Assembly (NCBI RefSeq): GCF_014298075.1
Contig: NZ_CP060418.1
Coordinates: 1,984,001 to 2,048,000 of the forward strand
Source: Enterobacter sp. JUb54
GTDB lineage: Bacteria > Pseudomonadota > Gammaproteobacteria > Enterobacterales > Enterobacteriaceae
DNA length: 64,000 bases
Direction of reading: 5' to 3'
Shown here: piece after piece, positions 12,793-23,741 of the stretch
Layout of the letters: each line of letters starts with the position of its first letter
Position numbering within the stretch: the stretch's first letter is position 1
Made by a program: the position numbers and the translations under genes
The notes under the pieces: generated by a model
The model's database searches: none
What the model was told of the DNA's origin: nothing
What the model saw: only the letters and a program-made list of their open reading frames with translations

Positions 12793-15700
12793 ATGAAAAG
12801 AATGTTAATCAACGCAACTCAGCAGGAAGAGTTGCGCGTCGCCCTTGTTGATGGGCAGCGCCTGTACGACCTGGATATCGAAAGCCCCGGGCACGAACAG
12901 AAAAAAGCGAACATCTACAAAGGCAAAATTACCCGTATTGAACCTAGCCTTGAAGCGGCATTTGTCGATTACGGTGCCGAGCGTCATGGTTTCCTCCCCC
13001 TCAAAGAAATCGCCCGCGAATACTTCCCTGCCAATTACAATTCTCATGGTCGTCCGAACATAAAGGATGTGCTGCGTGAAGGTCAGGAAGTCATTGTTCA
13101 GATAGATAAAGAAGAACGTGGCAACAAAGGTGCTGCGCTCACTACCTTTATCAGCCTGGCGGGAAGCTATCTGGTTCTGATGCCGAATAACCCACGCGCT
13201 GGCGGTATCTCACGCCGTATCGAGGGTGATGACCGTACTGAACTGAAAGAAGCGCTGGCCAGCCTTGAGCTGCCAGACGGGATGGGGCTTATCGTACGTA
13301 CCGCAGGCGTCGGCAAATCAGCCGAAGCCCTGCAGTGGGACCTGAGCTTCCGCCTGAAACACTGGGAAGCTATCCAGAAAGCCGCAGAAAGCCGCCCGGC
13401 GCCGTTCCTGATCCACCAGGAAAGCAACGTCATCGTGCGCGCATTCCGTGACTACCTGCGCCAGGACATCGGCGAAATCCTGATCGATAACCCGAAAGTG
13501 CTTGAGCTGGCTCGCCAGCACATTGCCGCGCTGGGTCGTCCGGATTTCAGCAGCAAAATTAAACTGTACACCGGTGAAATCCCGCTGTTCAGCCATTACC
13601 AGATCGAATCGCAGATCGAATCCGCTTTCCAGCGTGAAGTGCGCCTGCCTTCCGGCGGCTCTATCGTTATCGACAGCACCGAAGCATTGACCGCTATCGA
13701 TATCAACTCCGCTCGCGCAACCCGCGGCGGCGACATCGAAGAGACAGCGTTTAACACCAACCTGGAAGCGGCCGATGAGATTGCCCGTCAGCTGCGTCTG
13801 CGTGACCTTGGCGGTCTGATCGTTATCGACTTTATCGACATGACCCCGGTTCGCCACCAGCGTGCGGTTGAAAATCGTCTGCGCGAAGCCGTCCGCCAGG
13901 ACCGTGCACGCATTCAGATCAGCCACATTTCCCGCTTCGGTCTGCTGGAGATGTCACGTCAGCGTCTGAGCCCGTCACTGGGTGAATCCAGCCACCACGT
14001 CTGCCCGCGCTGTAGCGGTACCGGTACCGTGCGTGACAACGAATCGCTGTCGCTCTCTATCCTGCGTCTGATTGAAGAAGAAGCGCTGAAAGAGAATACC
14101 CAGGAAGTTCACGCTATCGTGCCGGTGCCGATTGCGTCCTACCTGCTGAACGAAAAGCGTGCCGCTGTGAGCGCCATCGAAACCCGTCAGGGCGACGTTC
14201 GCGTGATCATCGTGCCGAACGATCAGATGGAAACGCCGCACTACTCTGTTCTACGCGTCCGTAAAGGCGAAGAGACCTCAACCCTGAGCTATCTGCTGCC
14301 GAAACTGCACGAAGAAGAGATGGCGTTGCCAGCCGATGAAGAACCGGCAGAGCGTAAACGTCCTGAGCAACCGGCCCTGGCGACCTTCGTGATGCCAGAC
14401 GTCCCGCCAGCGCCAGAACCAGCAGCGCCTGTTGATGCTCCGGTTGCTGCAAAAGCTGCCGCCGCGTCTGCTACCGTTGCCGCACCAGCTCAGCCTGGCC
14501 TGCTCTCGCGTTTCTTCGGCGCCCTGAAAAACATCTTCTCCGGCGCGGAAGAAGCCAAACCGGCTGAACCGCAGCAGGTTGAGAAGAAAGCTGAAGAGAA
14601 ACCAGAACGTCAGCAGGAACGCCGTAAACCGCGTTCCAACAACCGCCGCGATCGCAACGATCGTCGTGATAACCGCGATAATCGTGACAACCGCGATAAC
14701 CGTGACAACCGCGCAGAAAATGGCGAAGGTCGTGAGCCGCGTGAATCCCGCGAGGAAAACCGCCGTAACCGTCGCGAGAAACCGCAGCAGAACGTCGAGC
14801 AGCGTGAATCTCGTGTAGCGACGGCCGACGATGCTGATAAAGGCAAAACCCGCGATGAGCAGCAACCGCGTCGCGAGCGTAACCGTCGTCGTAACGACGA
14901 TAAGCGTCAGGTATCCCAGGAAGCGAAAGCGCAAACCCGTGACGAGCCGGTTGTTCAGCCGGAAACCGAGCAGGAAGAGCGTGTTCAGACCCTGTCGCGT
15001 CGTAAACCGCGTCAGTTAGCCCAGAAGGTTCGCATCGAGTCAGCTGCGGCTGAAACGGTTGAACAGGTTGTTGAAACCGCTGCCGTTGCCCAACCGGAAG
15101 TCGCTGCTCCGCGCACCGCTCTGGCGAAAGTCGACCTGCCAGCCGTTGTCGAAAACCACGCTGAGCATGACGATAGCAACGAAGCACGTGAATCCAACGG
15201 GATGCCGCGCCGCTCACGTCGTTCGCCGCGCCATCTGCGCGTCAGCGGCCAGCGTCGTCGTCGTTACCGCGATGAGCGTTACCCGACCCAGTCAGCCATG
15301 CCGCTGACGGTTGCCTGCTCATCCCCGGAAATGGCTTCAGGTAAAGTGTGGATCCGCTACCCGGTGGTTCGTCCGCAGGATCAGCAGGAAGAGCAGCAGG
15401 TTGCTGAAGTCGTTGCTGAGGCTATTGCCCCTGTCGCAGCCGCCACGGTTGTTGAACCAGCTCCGGTTGTTGAAGCAGCCCCAGTTGTTGAAGCAACTCC
15501 GGTTGTCGAAACAGCCCCGGTTGTCGAAACAGCCCCGGTTGTCGAAACAGCCCCGGTTGTTGAAGCAGCTCCGGTTGTTGAAGCAACTCCAGTTGTCGAA
15601 GCAGCTCCGGTTGTCGAAGCAGCCCCGGTTGTTGAAGAAGCTCCGGTTGTCGAAGCCGCTCCGGTTGTCGAAGCAGCTCCGGTTGTTGAAGCCGCTCCGG

Positions 15701-15993
15701 TTGTCGAAGCCGCTCCGGTTGTTGAAGCAGCCCCGGTTGTTGAAGCAGCCCCGGTTGTTGAAGCCCCCCCGGTTGTTAAAGCCGCGCCGGTCGCCTCCGT
15801 GGCGAGCGTTGCCAACCACCATGCTACGGCACCGATGACCCGCGCACCGGCTCCGGCGTATGAGCCAGAAGCACCGCGTCACAGCGACTGGGTTCGCCCG
15901 TCCTTTGACTTCGGTGGCAAAGGTGCCGCAGGCGGTCACAGCGCGACCCACCAGGCAACGGCGGAACCAACCCGTCCACAGCCTGTCGAGTAA
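12793..15993 (+). CDS. rne: Ribonuclease E
   Basis: Essential endoribonuclease for mRNA decay and rRNA/tRNA processing and the scaffold of the degradosome. The N-terminal half has the S1 domain (about 36-119), catalytic Asp303 and Asp346, and the zinc-link CPRC (Cys404, Cys407). The C-terminal half is disordered: a membrane-binding amphipathic segment ([16 protein letters not shown], about residues 570-585), Arg-rich RNA-binding stretches with an (R/N)DNRDN run, and the distal end [17 protein letters not shown], which resembles the PNPase-binding tip. Total length is 1066. Unusual is a long PVVEAA repeat at residues 891-998, described separately. Confidence 0.97.
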   Translation: MKRMLINATQQEELRVALVDGQRLYDLDIESPGHEQKKANIYKGKITRIEPSLEAAFVDYGAERHGFLPLKEIAREYFPANYNSHGRPNIKDVLREGQEVIVQIDKEERGNKGAALTTFISLAGSYLVLMPNNPRAGGISRRIEGDDRTELKEALASLELPDGMGLIVRTAGVGKSAEALQWDLSFRLKHWEAIQKAAESRPAPFLIHQESNVIVRAFRDYLRQDIGEILIDNPKVLELARQHIAALGRPDFSSKIKLYTGEIPLFSHYQIESQIESAFQREVRLPSGGSIVIDSTEALTAIDINSARATRGGDIEETAFNTNLEAADEIARQLRLRDLGGLIVIDFIDMTPVRHQRAVENRLREAVRQDRARIQISHISRFGLLEMSRQRLSPSLGESSHHVCPRCSGTGTVRDNESLSLSILRLIEEEALKENTQEVHAIVPVPIASYLLNEKRAAVSAIETRQGDVRVIIVPNDQMETPHYSVLRVRKGEETSTLSYLLPKLHEEEMALPADEEPAERKRPEQPALATFVMPDVPPAPEPAAPVDAPVAAKAAAASATVAAPAQPGLLSRFFGALKNIFSGAEEAKPAEPQQVEKKAEEKPERQQERRKPRSNNRRDRNDRRDNRDNRDNRDNRDNRAENGEGREPRESREENRRNRREKPQQNVEQRESRVATADDADKGKTRDEQQPRRERNRRRNDDKRQVSQEAKAQTRDEPVVQPETEQEERVQTLSRRKPRQLAQKVRIESAAAETVEQVVETAAVAQPEVAAPRTALAKVDLPAVVENHAEHDDSNEARESNGMPRRSRRSPRHLRVSGQRRRRYRDERYPTQSAMPLTVACSSPEMASGKVWIRYPVVRPQDQQEEQQVAEVVAEAIAPVAAATVVEPAPVVEAAPVVEATPVVETAPVVETAPVVETAPVVEAAPVVEATPVVEAAPVVEAAPVVEEAPVVEAAPVVEAAPVVEAAPVVEAAPVVEAAPVVEAAPVVEAPPVVKAAPVASVASVANHHATAPMTRAPAPAYEPEAPRHSDWVRPSFDFGGKGAAGGHSATHQATAEPTRPQPVE
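15463..15786 (+). repeat. 18 tandem 18-bp units coding PVVExx in rne
   Basis: Eighteen in-frame copies of an 18-base unit encode PVVEAA with variants [18 protein letters not shown] and a terminal PVVKAA. Copies differ mainly at third positions (GTT/GTC, GCA/GCC/GCT), and some neighbours are identical, a pattern of repeated unit duplication. The block lies in the disordered scaffold, between the Arg-rich region and the C-terminal tip. Confidence 0.95.
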
Positions 15994-16010
15994 GCGCGAC
16001 ATCACCTGTA

Positions 16011-16038
16011 AAACCGGCCTTCGGGCCGGTTTTTTTTT
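16011..16038 (+). terminator. Rho-independent terminator of rne
   Basis: A 9-bp GC-rich stem (AAACCGGCC) closed by a TTCG tetraloop is followed by a run of T, 18 bases after the rne stop. Confidence 0.93.
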
Positions 16039-16069
16039 GCGCCTACCCTACAGGCTATTTTATTTACCA

Positions 16070-17002
16070 TTATTCTCCTTCTGGCCGTTTCATCCCGGCC
16101 ACCTGCGGCATCACCTCCCGCATCAGATCGAGAAATTTCCGCAGGCGGGTTGGATAATAACGTGCCCAAGGATAGACCAGATGTACCGGCAGTGAAGCCG
16201 CCCGCCACGAGGCAAACGGCTCAACCAGCCGCCCGGCGGCAATATCCTCGGCCACCGCCCAGCTAGACACGATTGCCACCCCCAACCCCGCCAGCGCGGT
16301 ATTGCGCGCCACGTACACGCTATCGGTACTCAGACAGGGGACAATGCCAAACGTCAGTTCCTGGCCATCCTCCTGCTGCAGCTTCACTTCATGCTGGTAG
16401 AACGTGCTGATAGCAACCCACGGCAGCTGTGACAGATCCTCGGGCCGGGTTAATGCCGGATAACGCGCCAGCAGCGCGGGCGAAACCACCAGACTGCGCG
16501 GGACTTCTGCTAACAACACCGACACCGTCGCCGGGTCAACTTCCGCGCCCACGCGAATCGCGCAATCGATATTGTCACTGAGGAAGTCGACGGTTTTGTC
16601 GTTGAGCATCCACTCCACCGCCAGCTGCGGATAACGTTGCAAAAAGCTGACCAACGGATCTAATAGCTGCTGCTGGCCGAAGGCATGAGGCGCTCGCACC
16701 CGCAAGATGCCCACCGGCCGGTCGTCCGCAATACTCAAATCATCTTCCAGAGCCAGCCACGCATCCATCACCTGCCGCGCGTGCTGGTAGCAACGCTCGC
16801 CATCTTCGGTCAGTTTCATCGCATGGGTGGTGCGCAGGATCAGCTTGCTGCCGAGCATCCCTTCCAGCGACTGCAGGCGGCGGCTCACCGTCGCCTGAGT
16901 CGTCTCCAACAGTAGCGCCGCTGCGGAAAGCGAACCAGCCTCAACAATGCGAATAAAGGTCCGCATCAGTTCAATCCGATCTATACGCTCCGACTTTTTC
17001 AT
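16070..17002 (-). CDS. LysR-family transcriptional regulator
   Basis: A 310-residue regulator with an N-terminal winged helix-turn-helix (about residues 10-70, SLSAAALLLETTQATVSRRL) and a substrate-binding effector domain. It is divergent from the MFS gene at 17111 and shares a 108-base promoter region that contains a LysR-type palindrome. The arrangement suggests that it controls that transporter in response to a transported or related compound. The ligand is unknown. Confidence 0.9.
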   Translation of the reverse strand: MKKSERIDRIELMRTFIRIVEAGSLSAAALLLETTQATVSRRLQSLEGMLGSKLILRTTHAMKLTEDGERCYQHARQVMDAWLALEDDLSIADDRPVGILRVRAPHAFGQQQLLDPLVSFLQRYPQLAVEWMLNDKTVDFLSDNIDCAIRVGAEVDPATVSVLLAEVPRSLVVSPALLARYPALTRPEDLSQLPWVAISTFYQHEVKLQQEDGQELTFGIVPCLSTDSVYVARNTALAGLGVAIVSSWAVAEDIAAGRLVEPFASWRAASLPVHLVYPWARYYPTRLRKFLDLMREVMPQVAGMKRPEGE

Positions 17003-17013
17003 CGTCTTTTCTC

Positions 17014-17030
17014 TATACGTTCTACGTATA
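17014..17030. promoter_or_regulatory. LysR-type operator palindrome
   Basis: TATACG-TTCTA-CGTATA is a perfect 6-bp inverted repeat. It contains ATAC-N7-GTAT, the classic LysR-type regulator box with T-N11-A spacing. It lies 12 bases before the LysR start codon in the divergent intergenic region, the expected place for autoregulation. Confidence 0.7.
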
Positions 17031-17110
17031 ACCGTTTTACCACCACGCTATCTACCGCGCCAGCCGTATTCAGGGAACAATAGCGCCATCTCATCTACGA
17101 GGACTTCATC

Positions 17111-18325
17111 ATGACTCCAACGCCGTTATCCTCCCGCGAGGCAGGCTGGATTATTTTCATACTCGCCCTTGGCGCTGGCTTTAGCGTCGCGTCCATTTAT
17201 TACGCTCAGCCCCTGCTGCCCTTAATGGGAGCCAATCTGCATCTCAGCGTTGAAGGGATGGGGCTGGTCCCGACCCTGACTCAGGCGGGCTACGCGCTGG
17301 GCATTCTGTTCCTGCTGCCGCTCGGCGACCGTCACGATCGACGGACGCTGATCCTGATGAAAAGCGCGGCGCTGGCGGTATTGCTACTGCTGTGCAGCCT
17401 GACGGGGCAACTGACCTCACTGCTGGTGGTCAGCCTGCTGATCGGTATGGCCGCCACGATGGCGCAGGATATTGTCCCGGCCGCGGCGATTCTCGCGCCG
17501 GCGGGAAAACAGGGGAAAATGGTTGGCACGGTGATGACCGGCCTGCTGCTGGGGATTTTACTCTCAAGGACCGTCAGTGGCCTCGTCGGGGCGCTGTTCG
17601 GCTGGCGCGTGATGTATCAGGCCGCGGCGGTAAGCATCGCGCTTATTGGGTTGCTGATGTGGCGCATTCTGCCCCGCTTTGCGATCCACTCTACCCTGAG
17701 CTATCCGCAACTGATGGCATCGATGGCGCACCTCTGGCGACGCTACCCCGCCCTGCGTCGCGCCGCCGTGGCTCAAGGCTTTTTATCTATCGCCTTTAGC
17801 GCCTTCTGGTCAACCCTGGCGGTGATGCTGCTCGAACATTATCAGATGGGTAGCGCCGTCGCCGGAGGATTCGGTATCGCCGGGGCCGCCGGGGCGTTAG
17901 CCGCACCGCTGGCCGGCGGGCTGGCCGATAAATATGGCGCCGGCAGAGTGACCCAACTGGGTGCCGGGCTGGTGACCGTCTCGTTTGCCCTGATGCTCCT
18001 GATGCCGGCATTGCCGCCGCATGGCCAGTTGATATTGATCGGGCTTTCGGCTATCGGTTTTGACCTTGGCCTGCAGTCCAGCCTGGTGGCGCACCAGAAC
18101 CTGGTGTACAGCCTGGAACCACAGGCCCGCGGCCGACTGAACGCCCTGCTGTTCACCGGCGTATTTATCGGCATGTCGCTCGGTTCAGTCCTTGGCAGTA
18201 AGCTGTACGTGCTGGCTGGCTGGAACGGCGTGGTGATTCTGGCCGTGGTGACCGGCGCCATCGCCCTCGCCATCCGCCTGCGTGAAAGCGCCAGTCTGGC
18301 TGCCGCTCAGCGGGTAAACCCATAA
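17111..18325 (+). CDS. MFS transporter, drug-efflux-like
   Basis: A 404-residue major facilitator with about 12 membrane segments and the motif LPLGDRHDRRTL after helix 2. The N-terminal FSVASIYYAQPLLPL resembles E. coli YnfM/YgaY-type efflux proteins. A ribosome binding site (GAGGA) precedes the ATG. It is paired with the divergent LysR gene. The pair occupies the site where flagellar genes lie in E. coli. Confidence 0.88.
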   Translation: MTPTPLSSREAGWIIFILALGAGFSVASIYYAQPLLPLMGANLHLSVEGMGLVPTLTQAGYALGILFLLPLGDRHDRRTLILMKSAALAVLLLLCSLTGQLTSLLVVSLLIGMAATMAQDIVPAAAILAPAGKQGKMVGTVMTGLLLGILLSRTVSGLVGALFGWRVMYQAAAVSIALIGLLMWRILPRFAIHSTLSYPQLMASMAHLWRRYPALRRAAVAQGFLSIAFSAFWSTLAVMLLEHYQMGSAVAGGFGIAGAAGALAAPLAGGLADKYGAGRVTQLGAGLVTVSFALMLLMPALPPHGQLILIGLSAIGFDLGLQSSLVAHQNLVYSLEPQARGRLNALLFTGVFIGMSLGSVLGSKLYVLAGWNGVVILAVVTGAIALAIRLRESASLAAAQRVNP

Positions 18326-18353
18326 AAAAACCCGCTCCGCAAAGCGGAACGGG
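18324..18353 (-). terminator. Terminator after murJ
   Basis: A 10-bp stem with one mismatch (18331-18340 with 18344-18353) and loop AAA is followed on the minus strand by seven T, 24 bases beyond the murJ stop. It may also stop the convergent MFS transcript. Confidence 0.8.
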
Positions 18354-18377
18354 TCTCTTTCACTCTGACGCATCGTT

Positions 18378-19913
18378 TCAGGCGGTGCGTCGGGCAAACT
18401 CTTTGATTCTGAAGCCCAGCAGCAGCAAGGTGGCGAAATAAGCCACCACGCCCACCACCACCACCGCCATCAGACGCAGCAGACGGTACGGCATTGACCC
18501 CAGCGACCATTCAGGCATCAGATACATCATGCCGAGCAGCGCCGCGGACATCACCAGCACCGCCACTACCAGACGCAGCAGGAACGAGAACCAGCCCGGC
18601 TGCGGGGTGAAAATCTTCTGCTTACGCAACTGCCAGTAGAGCAAACCGGCGTTAAGACAGGCCGCCAGGCCGATAGACAGCGACAGACCCGCATGCTTTA
18701 ACGGCCCGATAAAGATCAGGTTCATCACCTGGGTCATTATCAGCGTCACGATGGCGATCTTCACCGGGGTTTTGATGTCCTGACGCGAGTAGAACCCCGG
18801 CGCCAGCACCTTAACCACGATCAATCCCATCAGCCCGACGGAATAAGCCACCAGCGCGCGCTGGGTCATCGCGGCATCAAAGGCGCTGAATTTCCCGTAC
18901 TGGAACAGCGCCACGGTCAACGGCTTGGCGAGGATCCCCAGCGCCACCGCGCTCGGCAACGCCAGCAGGAAACACAGGCGCAGGCCCCAGTCCATCAGGC
19001 GGCAATACTCATCATGGTTACCGCTGGCGAAGCTTTTTGACAGCGACGGCAGCAGAATCGTCCCTAGCGCCACGCCCAGCACTCCGGACGGGAACTCCAT
19101 CAGACGGTCGGCGTAATACATCCACGACACGGAGCCCGACACCAGGAATGAAGCAAAAATGGTGTTAATAATTAAAGAAATCTGGCTGACAGAGACGCCG
19201 AGGATCGCCGGCCCCATCTGTTTTACTACTCGTATCGCCCCCGCATCTTTGAGGCTGATACGCGGCAGGACCAGCATGCCGATTTTTTTCAGGTGCGGCA
19301 GCTGATAGGCCAGCTGCAGCACGCCGCCGACGGTCACCGCCCAGGCCATCGCCAGCATTGGCGGATGGAAATACGGGGCGGCGAACAGCGCAAAGCCAAT
19401 CATGCTGACGTTGAGGAACGTCGGAGCAAACGCCGGAACGGAGAAGCGGTTCCAGGTATTGAGGATCGCCCCGGCCAATGAGGCCAGCGAAATCAGCAGA
19501 ATATACGGGAACGTGATCCGCAGTAGTTGGGTGGTCAATGCAAATTTATCAGGACTGTCGGCAAAGCCCGGCGCGGTCACGGTGATAACCCAGGGCGCTG
19601 CCAGCATACCCAGCACGGTCACTAGCGCCAGCACCAGCGTCAGCAGGCCAGAAACATAGGCCACAAACACCCGGGTCGCATCTTCGCCCTGCTTGCTCTT
19701 ATACTCCGCCAGAATCGGGACAAATGCCTGAGAGAATGCCCCTTCTGCAAAAATACGCCGCAGTAAATTGGGTAATTTGAACGCCACGAAAAAGGCATCC
19801 GTCGCCATCCCGGCGCCAAAAATTCGGGCGACGATCGCATCACGCGCAAACCCGAGAACGCGCGAGAACATCGTCATCGAACTGACTGCCGCCAGTGATT
19901 TTAATAGGTTCAT
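18378..19913 (-). CDS. murJ: Lipid II flippase MurJ (MviN)
   Basis: Essential inner-membrane protein that exports lipid II for peptidoglycan synthesis. The product has 511 residues with about 14 membrane segments and the MOP-superfamily fold; the N-terminus [20 protein letters not shown] and the [12 protein letters not shown] motif are MurJ hallmarks. The ATG at 19911-19913 matches the E. coli length; an in-frame TTG six codons upstream is less likely. Confidence 0.96.
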   Translation of the reverse strand: MNLLKSLAAVSSMTMFSRVLGFARDAIVARIFGAGMATDAFFVAFKLPNLLRRIFAEGAFSQAFVPILAEYKSKQGEDATRVFVAYVSGLLTLVLALVTVLGMLAAPWVITVTAPGFADSPDKFALTTQLLRITFPYILLISLASLAGAILNTWNRFSVPAFAPTFLNVSMIGFALFAAPYFHPPMLAMAWAVTVGGVLQLAYQLPHLKKIGMLVLPRISLKDAGAIRVVKQMGPAILGVSVSQISLIINTIFASFLVSGSVSWMYYADRLMEFPSGVLGVALGTILLPSLSKSFASGNHDEYCRLMDWGLRLCFLLALPSAVALGILAKPLTVALFQYGKFSAFDAAMTQRALVAYSVGLMGLIVVKVLAPGFYSRQDIKTPVKIAIVTLIMTQVMNLIFIGPLKHAGLSLSIGLAACLNAGLLYWQLRKQKIFTPQPGWFSFLLRLVVAVLVMSAALLGMMYLMPEWSLGSMPYRLLRLMAVVVVGVVAYFATLLLLGFRIKEFARRTA

Positions 19914-19940
19914 TAACGTGTTATTCCACAACCCTGAAGT

Positions 19941-19962
19941 AAAACGCCCGCAATGGCGGGCG
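19941..19962 (-). terminator. Hairpin after yceM
   Basis: A perfect 7-bp stem CGCCCGC/GCGGGCG with loop AATG (19945-19962) is followed by four T on the minus strand. It separates yceM from murJ. Confidence 0.6.
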
Positions 19963-20025
19963 CTGGAAAGTGGCGATAGTCTACCGGGTTCGTGATGAAT
20001 TACTACTCCCAGTTGTTACAACCAA

Positions 20026-20946
20026 TTATTCACTCATCGCCTCGCGCCAGAGTTTTTCAACGATGCGCTGGGCCAGCAAAGCCTGTTCGCCCGAGGTTTC
20101 GGGAACCGTCTGATTTTGCACGCATTCGATAAAATGCCGGGCGCAGCCGACAAAACCGCGTTGCTCCAGCGTGGTCTGCCAGCCCGGCACCGGGCGCTGC
20201 ACCACACCCTGCCCACGCTCTTCCTGCCATTCACGCATATCGCGGACTTCATACAGCCCGCCATCGGTAACGGCCTGCACCCACTCCCGCTGGCTGCCGG
20301 CACGCCGGTGCATGCTGGTGGTCACTTCGAGCTGTCCGGCGCTGAAATGGTGCTCGGCATAGAGCATCTCACCCTGGGCCGTCGTCTGCAGTGTACCGCC
20401 GCTCAGGCGCGCGTTGCCGCCCGCCAGCCACAACGCGGTATCCACCACATGCAGATAATCATCCAGCAGTGTGAAACGCAGATCGTGGCCCACGCTGTCG
20501 GCGCGATGTTTATCCATCCGCAACGACGCGCCGCTGCCCAGTTGGGCTTTCAGTTCGCGATAGAGTGGTGCGAAACGGCGGTTAAACCCTACCATCAGCG
20601 TCAGCTTACGACGCGCGGCCAGCTCAACTAGCGACTCCGCCTCGTTCAGTTTATCGGCCAGCGGTTTATCGACACAGACGTGCACCCCGGCGTTCAGCAG
20701 ACGGCTGACCACCTCAAAATGTGAGGCCGTCGAAGTATGGACAAAGACCGCATCACACTGCGCCGCCAGCTGCTCCAGCGATTGCGCATAGGGGATCCGC
20801 CAGGTATCGCAAACACGCAGCGCCTTTTCTTTGCCTGGCGACCAGGCGGCCTGCAGCGTCCAGCCATCCGCGGCGCCGAGCACCGGTAGCCAGGCCTTTT
20901 GCGCAATGCCTCCCAGCCCCACCACGCCAACACGTAATGTCGTCAC
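20026..20946 (-). CDS. yceM: Gfo/Idh/MocA-family oxidoreductase YceM (MviM)
   Basis: A 306-residue putative NAD(P)-dependent dehydrogenase. The Rossmann motif GVVGLGGIAQKAWLP is at the N-terminus and the family EKP motif appears as VDKPLAD. The start is GTG (20944-20946), preceded by GGGAG. It forms a compact unit with yceH (2-base gap) and rimJ. The physiological substrate is unknown. Confidence 0.9.
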   Translation of the reverse strand: MTTLRVGVVGLGGIAQKAWLPVLGAADGWTLQAAWSPGKEKALRVCDTWRIPYAQSLEQLAAQCDAVFVHTSTASHFEVVSRLLNAGVHVCVDKPLADKLNEAESLVELAARRKLTLMVGFNRRFAPLYRELKAQLGSGASLRMDKHRADSVGHDLRFTLLDDYLHVVDTALWLAGGNARLSGGTLQTTAQGEMLYAEHHFSAGQLEVTTSMHRRAGSQREWVQAVTDGGLYEVRDMREWQEERGQGVVQRPVPGWQTTLEQRGFVGCARHFIECVQNQTVPETSGEQALLAQRIVEKLWREAMSE

Positions 20947-20948
20947 GA

Positions 20949-21596
20949 TTAATCTCCCAAATGTGCCAGCAATGAGTCCAGCCGGGCTTTGAGTTCAGCC
21001 ACTTCATCTTCCAGTACCGCCACTCTGCTGACCAGATCGTCCGCCGGTGGCGAGACGGCCTCCACGGCGGTAATCAGCGAGTCCATGTCGTCACAGAACA
21101 GGTGCATATAGCGGGATTCACGCTTCCCTGGCTCACGGGGCAGGCGCGCCACGAAGGGGCCGTCGTCGCGGTTGGCCAGCGTCTCAAGCACCCCTTCAAC
21201 TTCAGCCATATCGCTAAAGTCATGCATCCGCTGGGCGCGGCTGCGCAGCTCGCCCGGCGTTTGTGCGCCGCGCAGCAACAACGTTGTGACCACCGCCACT
21301 TCCGCCGACGTCAGCTTCAGATCGCCAAATTCAGAATTGCAGAAGCGCTGTTCATATTTAGTGACTCGATTGCCAAACCCGCTGACCGTGCGCAGATAGT
21401 GGCGTTTCACTAAGGTATCCAGCAGATCCTGAATGTCACTTTCACTGAGCGACATCACCGGTTCACGGTTGGTTTTCTGATTACAGGCGGTCACCACCGC
21501 ATTTACCGACAGCGGGTACTGCTCTGGCGTGGTCACCTGCTTTTCCAGCAAACACCCAATCACGCGCGCTTCATGTGCGGTTAACTGATATTTCAT
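20949..21596 (-). CDS. yceH: DUF480 protein YceH
   Basis: A 215-residue protein of the YceH/DUF480 family. It is predicted to contain two winged-helix domains ([16 protein letters not shown] at the start and [16 protein letters not shown] in the middle) and a C-terminal coiled coil ([20 protein letters not shown]). Its function is not established; the winged helices suggest nucleic-acid contact. It lies 2 bases from yceM and 9 from rimJ. Confidence 0.9.
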   Translation of the reverse strand: MKYQLTAHEARVIGCLLEKQVTTPEQYPLSVNAVVTACNQKTNREPVMSLSESDIQDLLDTLVKRHYLRTVSGFGNRVTKYEQRFCNSEFGDLKLTSAEVAVVTTLLLRGAQTPGELRSRAQRMHDFSDMAEVEGVLETLANRDDGPFVARLPREPGKRESRYMHLFCDDMDSLITAVEAVSPPADDLVSRVAVLEDEVAELKARLDSLLAHLGD

Positions 21597-21605
21597 GCTT
21601 TCTCC

Positions 21606-22190
21606 TTAGCGACCCGGAGTCCAGTCCGGTGTCGTTAACGCCGTCAGTACATGGTCACGCCACTGCCCATCAATGAGCAGGTAATTTTTGGCATAACCCT
21701 CTTTTTCAAAACCGAGACGCGCCAGTAAACCGCCGCTGCGCTGATTATGTGGCATGTAGTTGGCCATAATGCGATGGATATGCTGCGTGCGCTGCATATA
21801 ACGAATCGCCGAGGTCAATGCTTCAAACATCAGCCCCTGCCCCTGCCATTTCTCGCCAATCGAGTAGCCGAGGTAGCAGGCATGAAATGACCCGCGAACC
21901 ACATTGGAAAAATTCGCCACACCGATGATCTCTTTTTCTTCCGGATCGAGCAGCGCAAAATAGAAGGCTGTCCCCTGCTTGTGAAACTCAGAGATCATCG
22001 ACAAGCGCGCCTGCCAGCCAGAGGGGTAGCAGTGGCTGTCATCGCGCACTGGCTCCCAGGGTTTTAAGAACCCTTTATTCTCCGCGTAATAATCGGCCAG
22101 ACGCCAGGCGTCACGATCGTATACCAGCCGCACTACCAGCCTGTCCGTCGTCAAACGCACCTTTGGCACGTTACTGCGATAGCCAAACAT
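21606..22190 (-). CDS. rimJ: Ribosomal protein S5-alanine N-acetyltransferase
   Basis: GNAT-fold acetyltransferase that modifies the N-terminus of S5 and has been linked to 30S maturation. The 194-residue product closely matches E. coli RimJ from [13 protein letters not shown] to TPDWTPGR, with the acetyl-CoA-binding [14 protein letters not shown] segment. It is the first gene of rimJ-yceH-yceM and is divergent from mdtH. Confidence 0.95.
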   Translation of the reverse strand: MFGYRSNVPKVRLTTDRLVVRLVYDRDAWRLADYYAENKGFLKPWEPVRDDSHCYPSGWQARLSMISEFHKQGTAFYFALLDPEEKEIIGVANFSNVVRGSFHACYLGYSIGEKWQGQGLMFEALTSAIRYMQRTQHIHRIMANYMPHNQRSGGLLARLGFEKEGYAKNYLLIDGQWRDHVLTALTTPDWTPGR

Positions 22191-22419
22191 TCCCTTCTCC
22201 TGTTCCCCTGACTGATTACCCTGCTCCCTTCACTATACCTGTCCTGAACGATTGTGTGAAAACAGCAACATACCATTTTCTGCACCATCTCCACTTTTCG
22301 ATGAATAGACTCTATCGATCTTGCATTTTGATAAAAAAATATTGTCACCGGGAAGCTGGGAAAGTCTGCCGCTTCCCCGCACACTATCCGGGCAACTCTT
22401 TATTTTCCCAGGAGGGGAA

Positions 22420-23628
22420 ATGTCCCGCGTATCGCAGGCAAGGAACCTGGGTAAATATTTCCTGTTAGTCGACAACATGCTGGTGGTGCTTGGCTTTTTT
22501 GTCGTCTTTCCACTCATTTCCATTCGCTTTGTCGATCAGATGGGCTGGGCCGCGTTGATGGTCGGCATTGCCCTCGGTCTGCGCCAGTTAGTCCAACAGG
22601 GATTGGGCATTTTTGGCGGGGCGGTCGCCGATCGCTTTGGTGCCAAACCGATGATCGTCACCGGCATGCTGATGCGCGCGGCCGGCTTCGCAGCGATGGC
22701 CGTCGCCCATGAACCGTGGGTGCTGTGGCTCTCCTGTATTCTCTCCGGCCTGGGCGGCACCCTGTTCGATCCGCCGCGTGCGGCGCTGGTGGTCAAGCTG
22801 GTACGTCCGCATCAGCGCGGGCGCTTCTTCTCCATCCTGATGATGCAGGATAGCGCCGGGGCGGTGATCGGCGCCCTGCTCGGCAGCTGGCTGTTGCAAT
22901 ACGACTTCCGCCTGGTGTGTAGCGTGGGAGCGGCAATGTTTATTGCCTGCGCCGCCTTCAACGCCTGGTATCTCCCGGCGTGGAAACTATCGACGGTGAA
23001 AACGCCGGTACGCGAAGGGCTCGGCCGGGTGCTGCGCGATAAACGCTTTGTGACCTACGTGCTGACGCTCACCGGCTACTACATGCTGGCCGTTCAGGTG
23101 ATGCTGATGCTGCCGATTATGGTCAATGATATCGCCGGCTCGCCTACCGCGGTGAAATGGATGTATGCCATTGAAGCGGCGATATCTCTGACCCTGCTCT
23201 ACCCCATCGCCCGCTGGAGCGAACAGCGTTTTCGCCTGGAGCACCGGCTGATGGCCGGATTGCTGGTGATGACCGCCGCCATGCTGCCGATTGGCCTGAC
23301 CAGCAATTTACAACAGCTGTTTACCCTGATTTGCCTGTTCTATATTGGCTCGATCATCGCAGAGCCGGCTCGTGAGACCCTCGGCGCATCGCTGGCTGAC
23401 GCCCGCGCACGCGGCAGCTATATGGGGTTTAGCCGGCTGGGTCTGGCCTTCGGCGGCGCCTTTGGCTACGCCGGCGGCGGCTGGCTGTTCGACTCCGGAA
23501 AAGCGCTGAATCAACCGGAACTGCCGTGGTTGATGCTGGGGATTATCGGCTTTATTACCTTCATTGCCTTGTGGTGGCAGTTCAGCCAGAAACGCTCCAC
23601 ATCCGGTATGCTGGAGCCCCGGACCTGA
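22420..23628 (+). CDS. mdtH: MFS multidrug transporter MdtH
   Basis: A 402-residue, 12-helix major facilitator linked in E. coli to quinolone tolerance. The reading frame is open upstream, but a strong Shine-Dalgarno (AGGAGGGG, 22410-22416) sits just before the ATG at 22420, and [20 protein letters not shown] matches the E. coli N-terminus. The helix 2-3 loop reads [11 protein letters not shown]. In E. coli grxB follows this gene; here yceB follows directly. Confidence 0.94.
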   Translation: MSRVSQARNLGKYFLLVDNMLVVLGFFVVFPLISIRFVDQMGWAALMVGIALGLRQLVQQGLGIFGGAVADRFGAKPMIVTGMLMRAAGFAAMAVAHEPWVLWLSCILSGLGGTLFDPPRAALVVKLVRPHQRGRFFSILMMQDSAGAVIGALLGSWLLQYDFRLVCSVGAAMFIACAAFNAWYLPAWKLSTVKTPVREGLGRVLRDKRFVTYVLTLTGYYMLAVQVMLMLPIMVNDIAGSPTAVKWMYAIEAAISLTLLYPIARWSEQRFRLEHRLMAGLLVMTAAMLPIGLTSNLQQLFTLICLFYIGSIIAEPARETLGASLADARARGSYMGFSRLGLAFGGAFGYAGGGWLFDSGKALNQPELPWLMLGIIGFITFIALWWQFSQKRSTSGMLEPRT

Positions 23629-23741
23629 CCAACATTCAGGCTGAAGTGCATTTTCAGCCTGTTCTGCTGTTCCTTTCGGCACTGGCAGGCCATGCTGCTT
23701 TATGTCAGGATAAGCGCATGGCACGACCGTTAAGGAAACCA

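Noticed and set aside
15463-15786. CRISPR-like array
   Set aside because: The 18-base units are contiguous with no unique spacers and encode protein in the rne frame.
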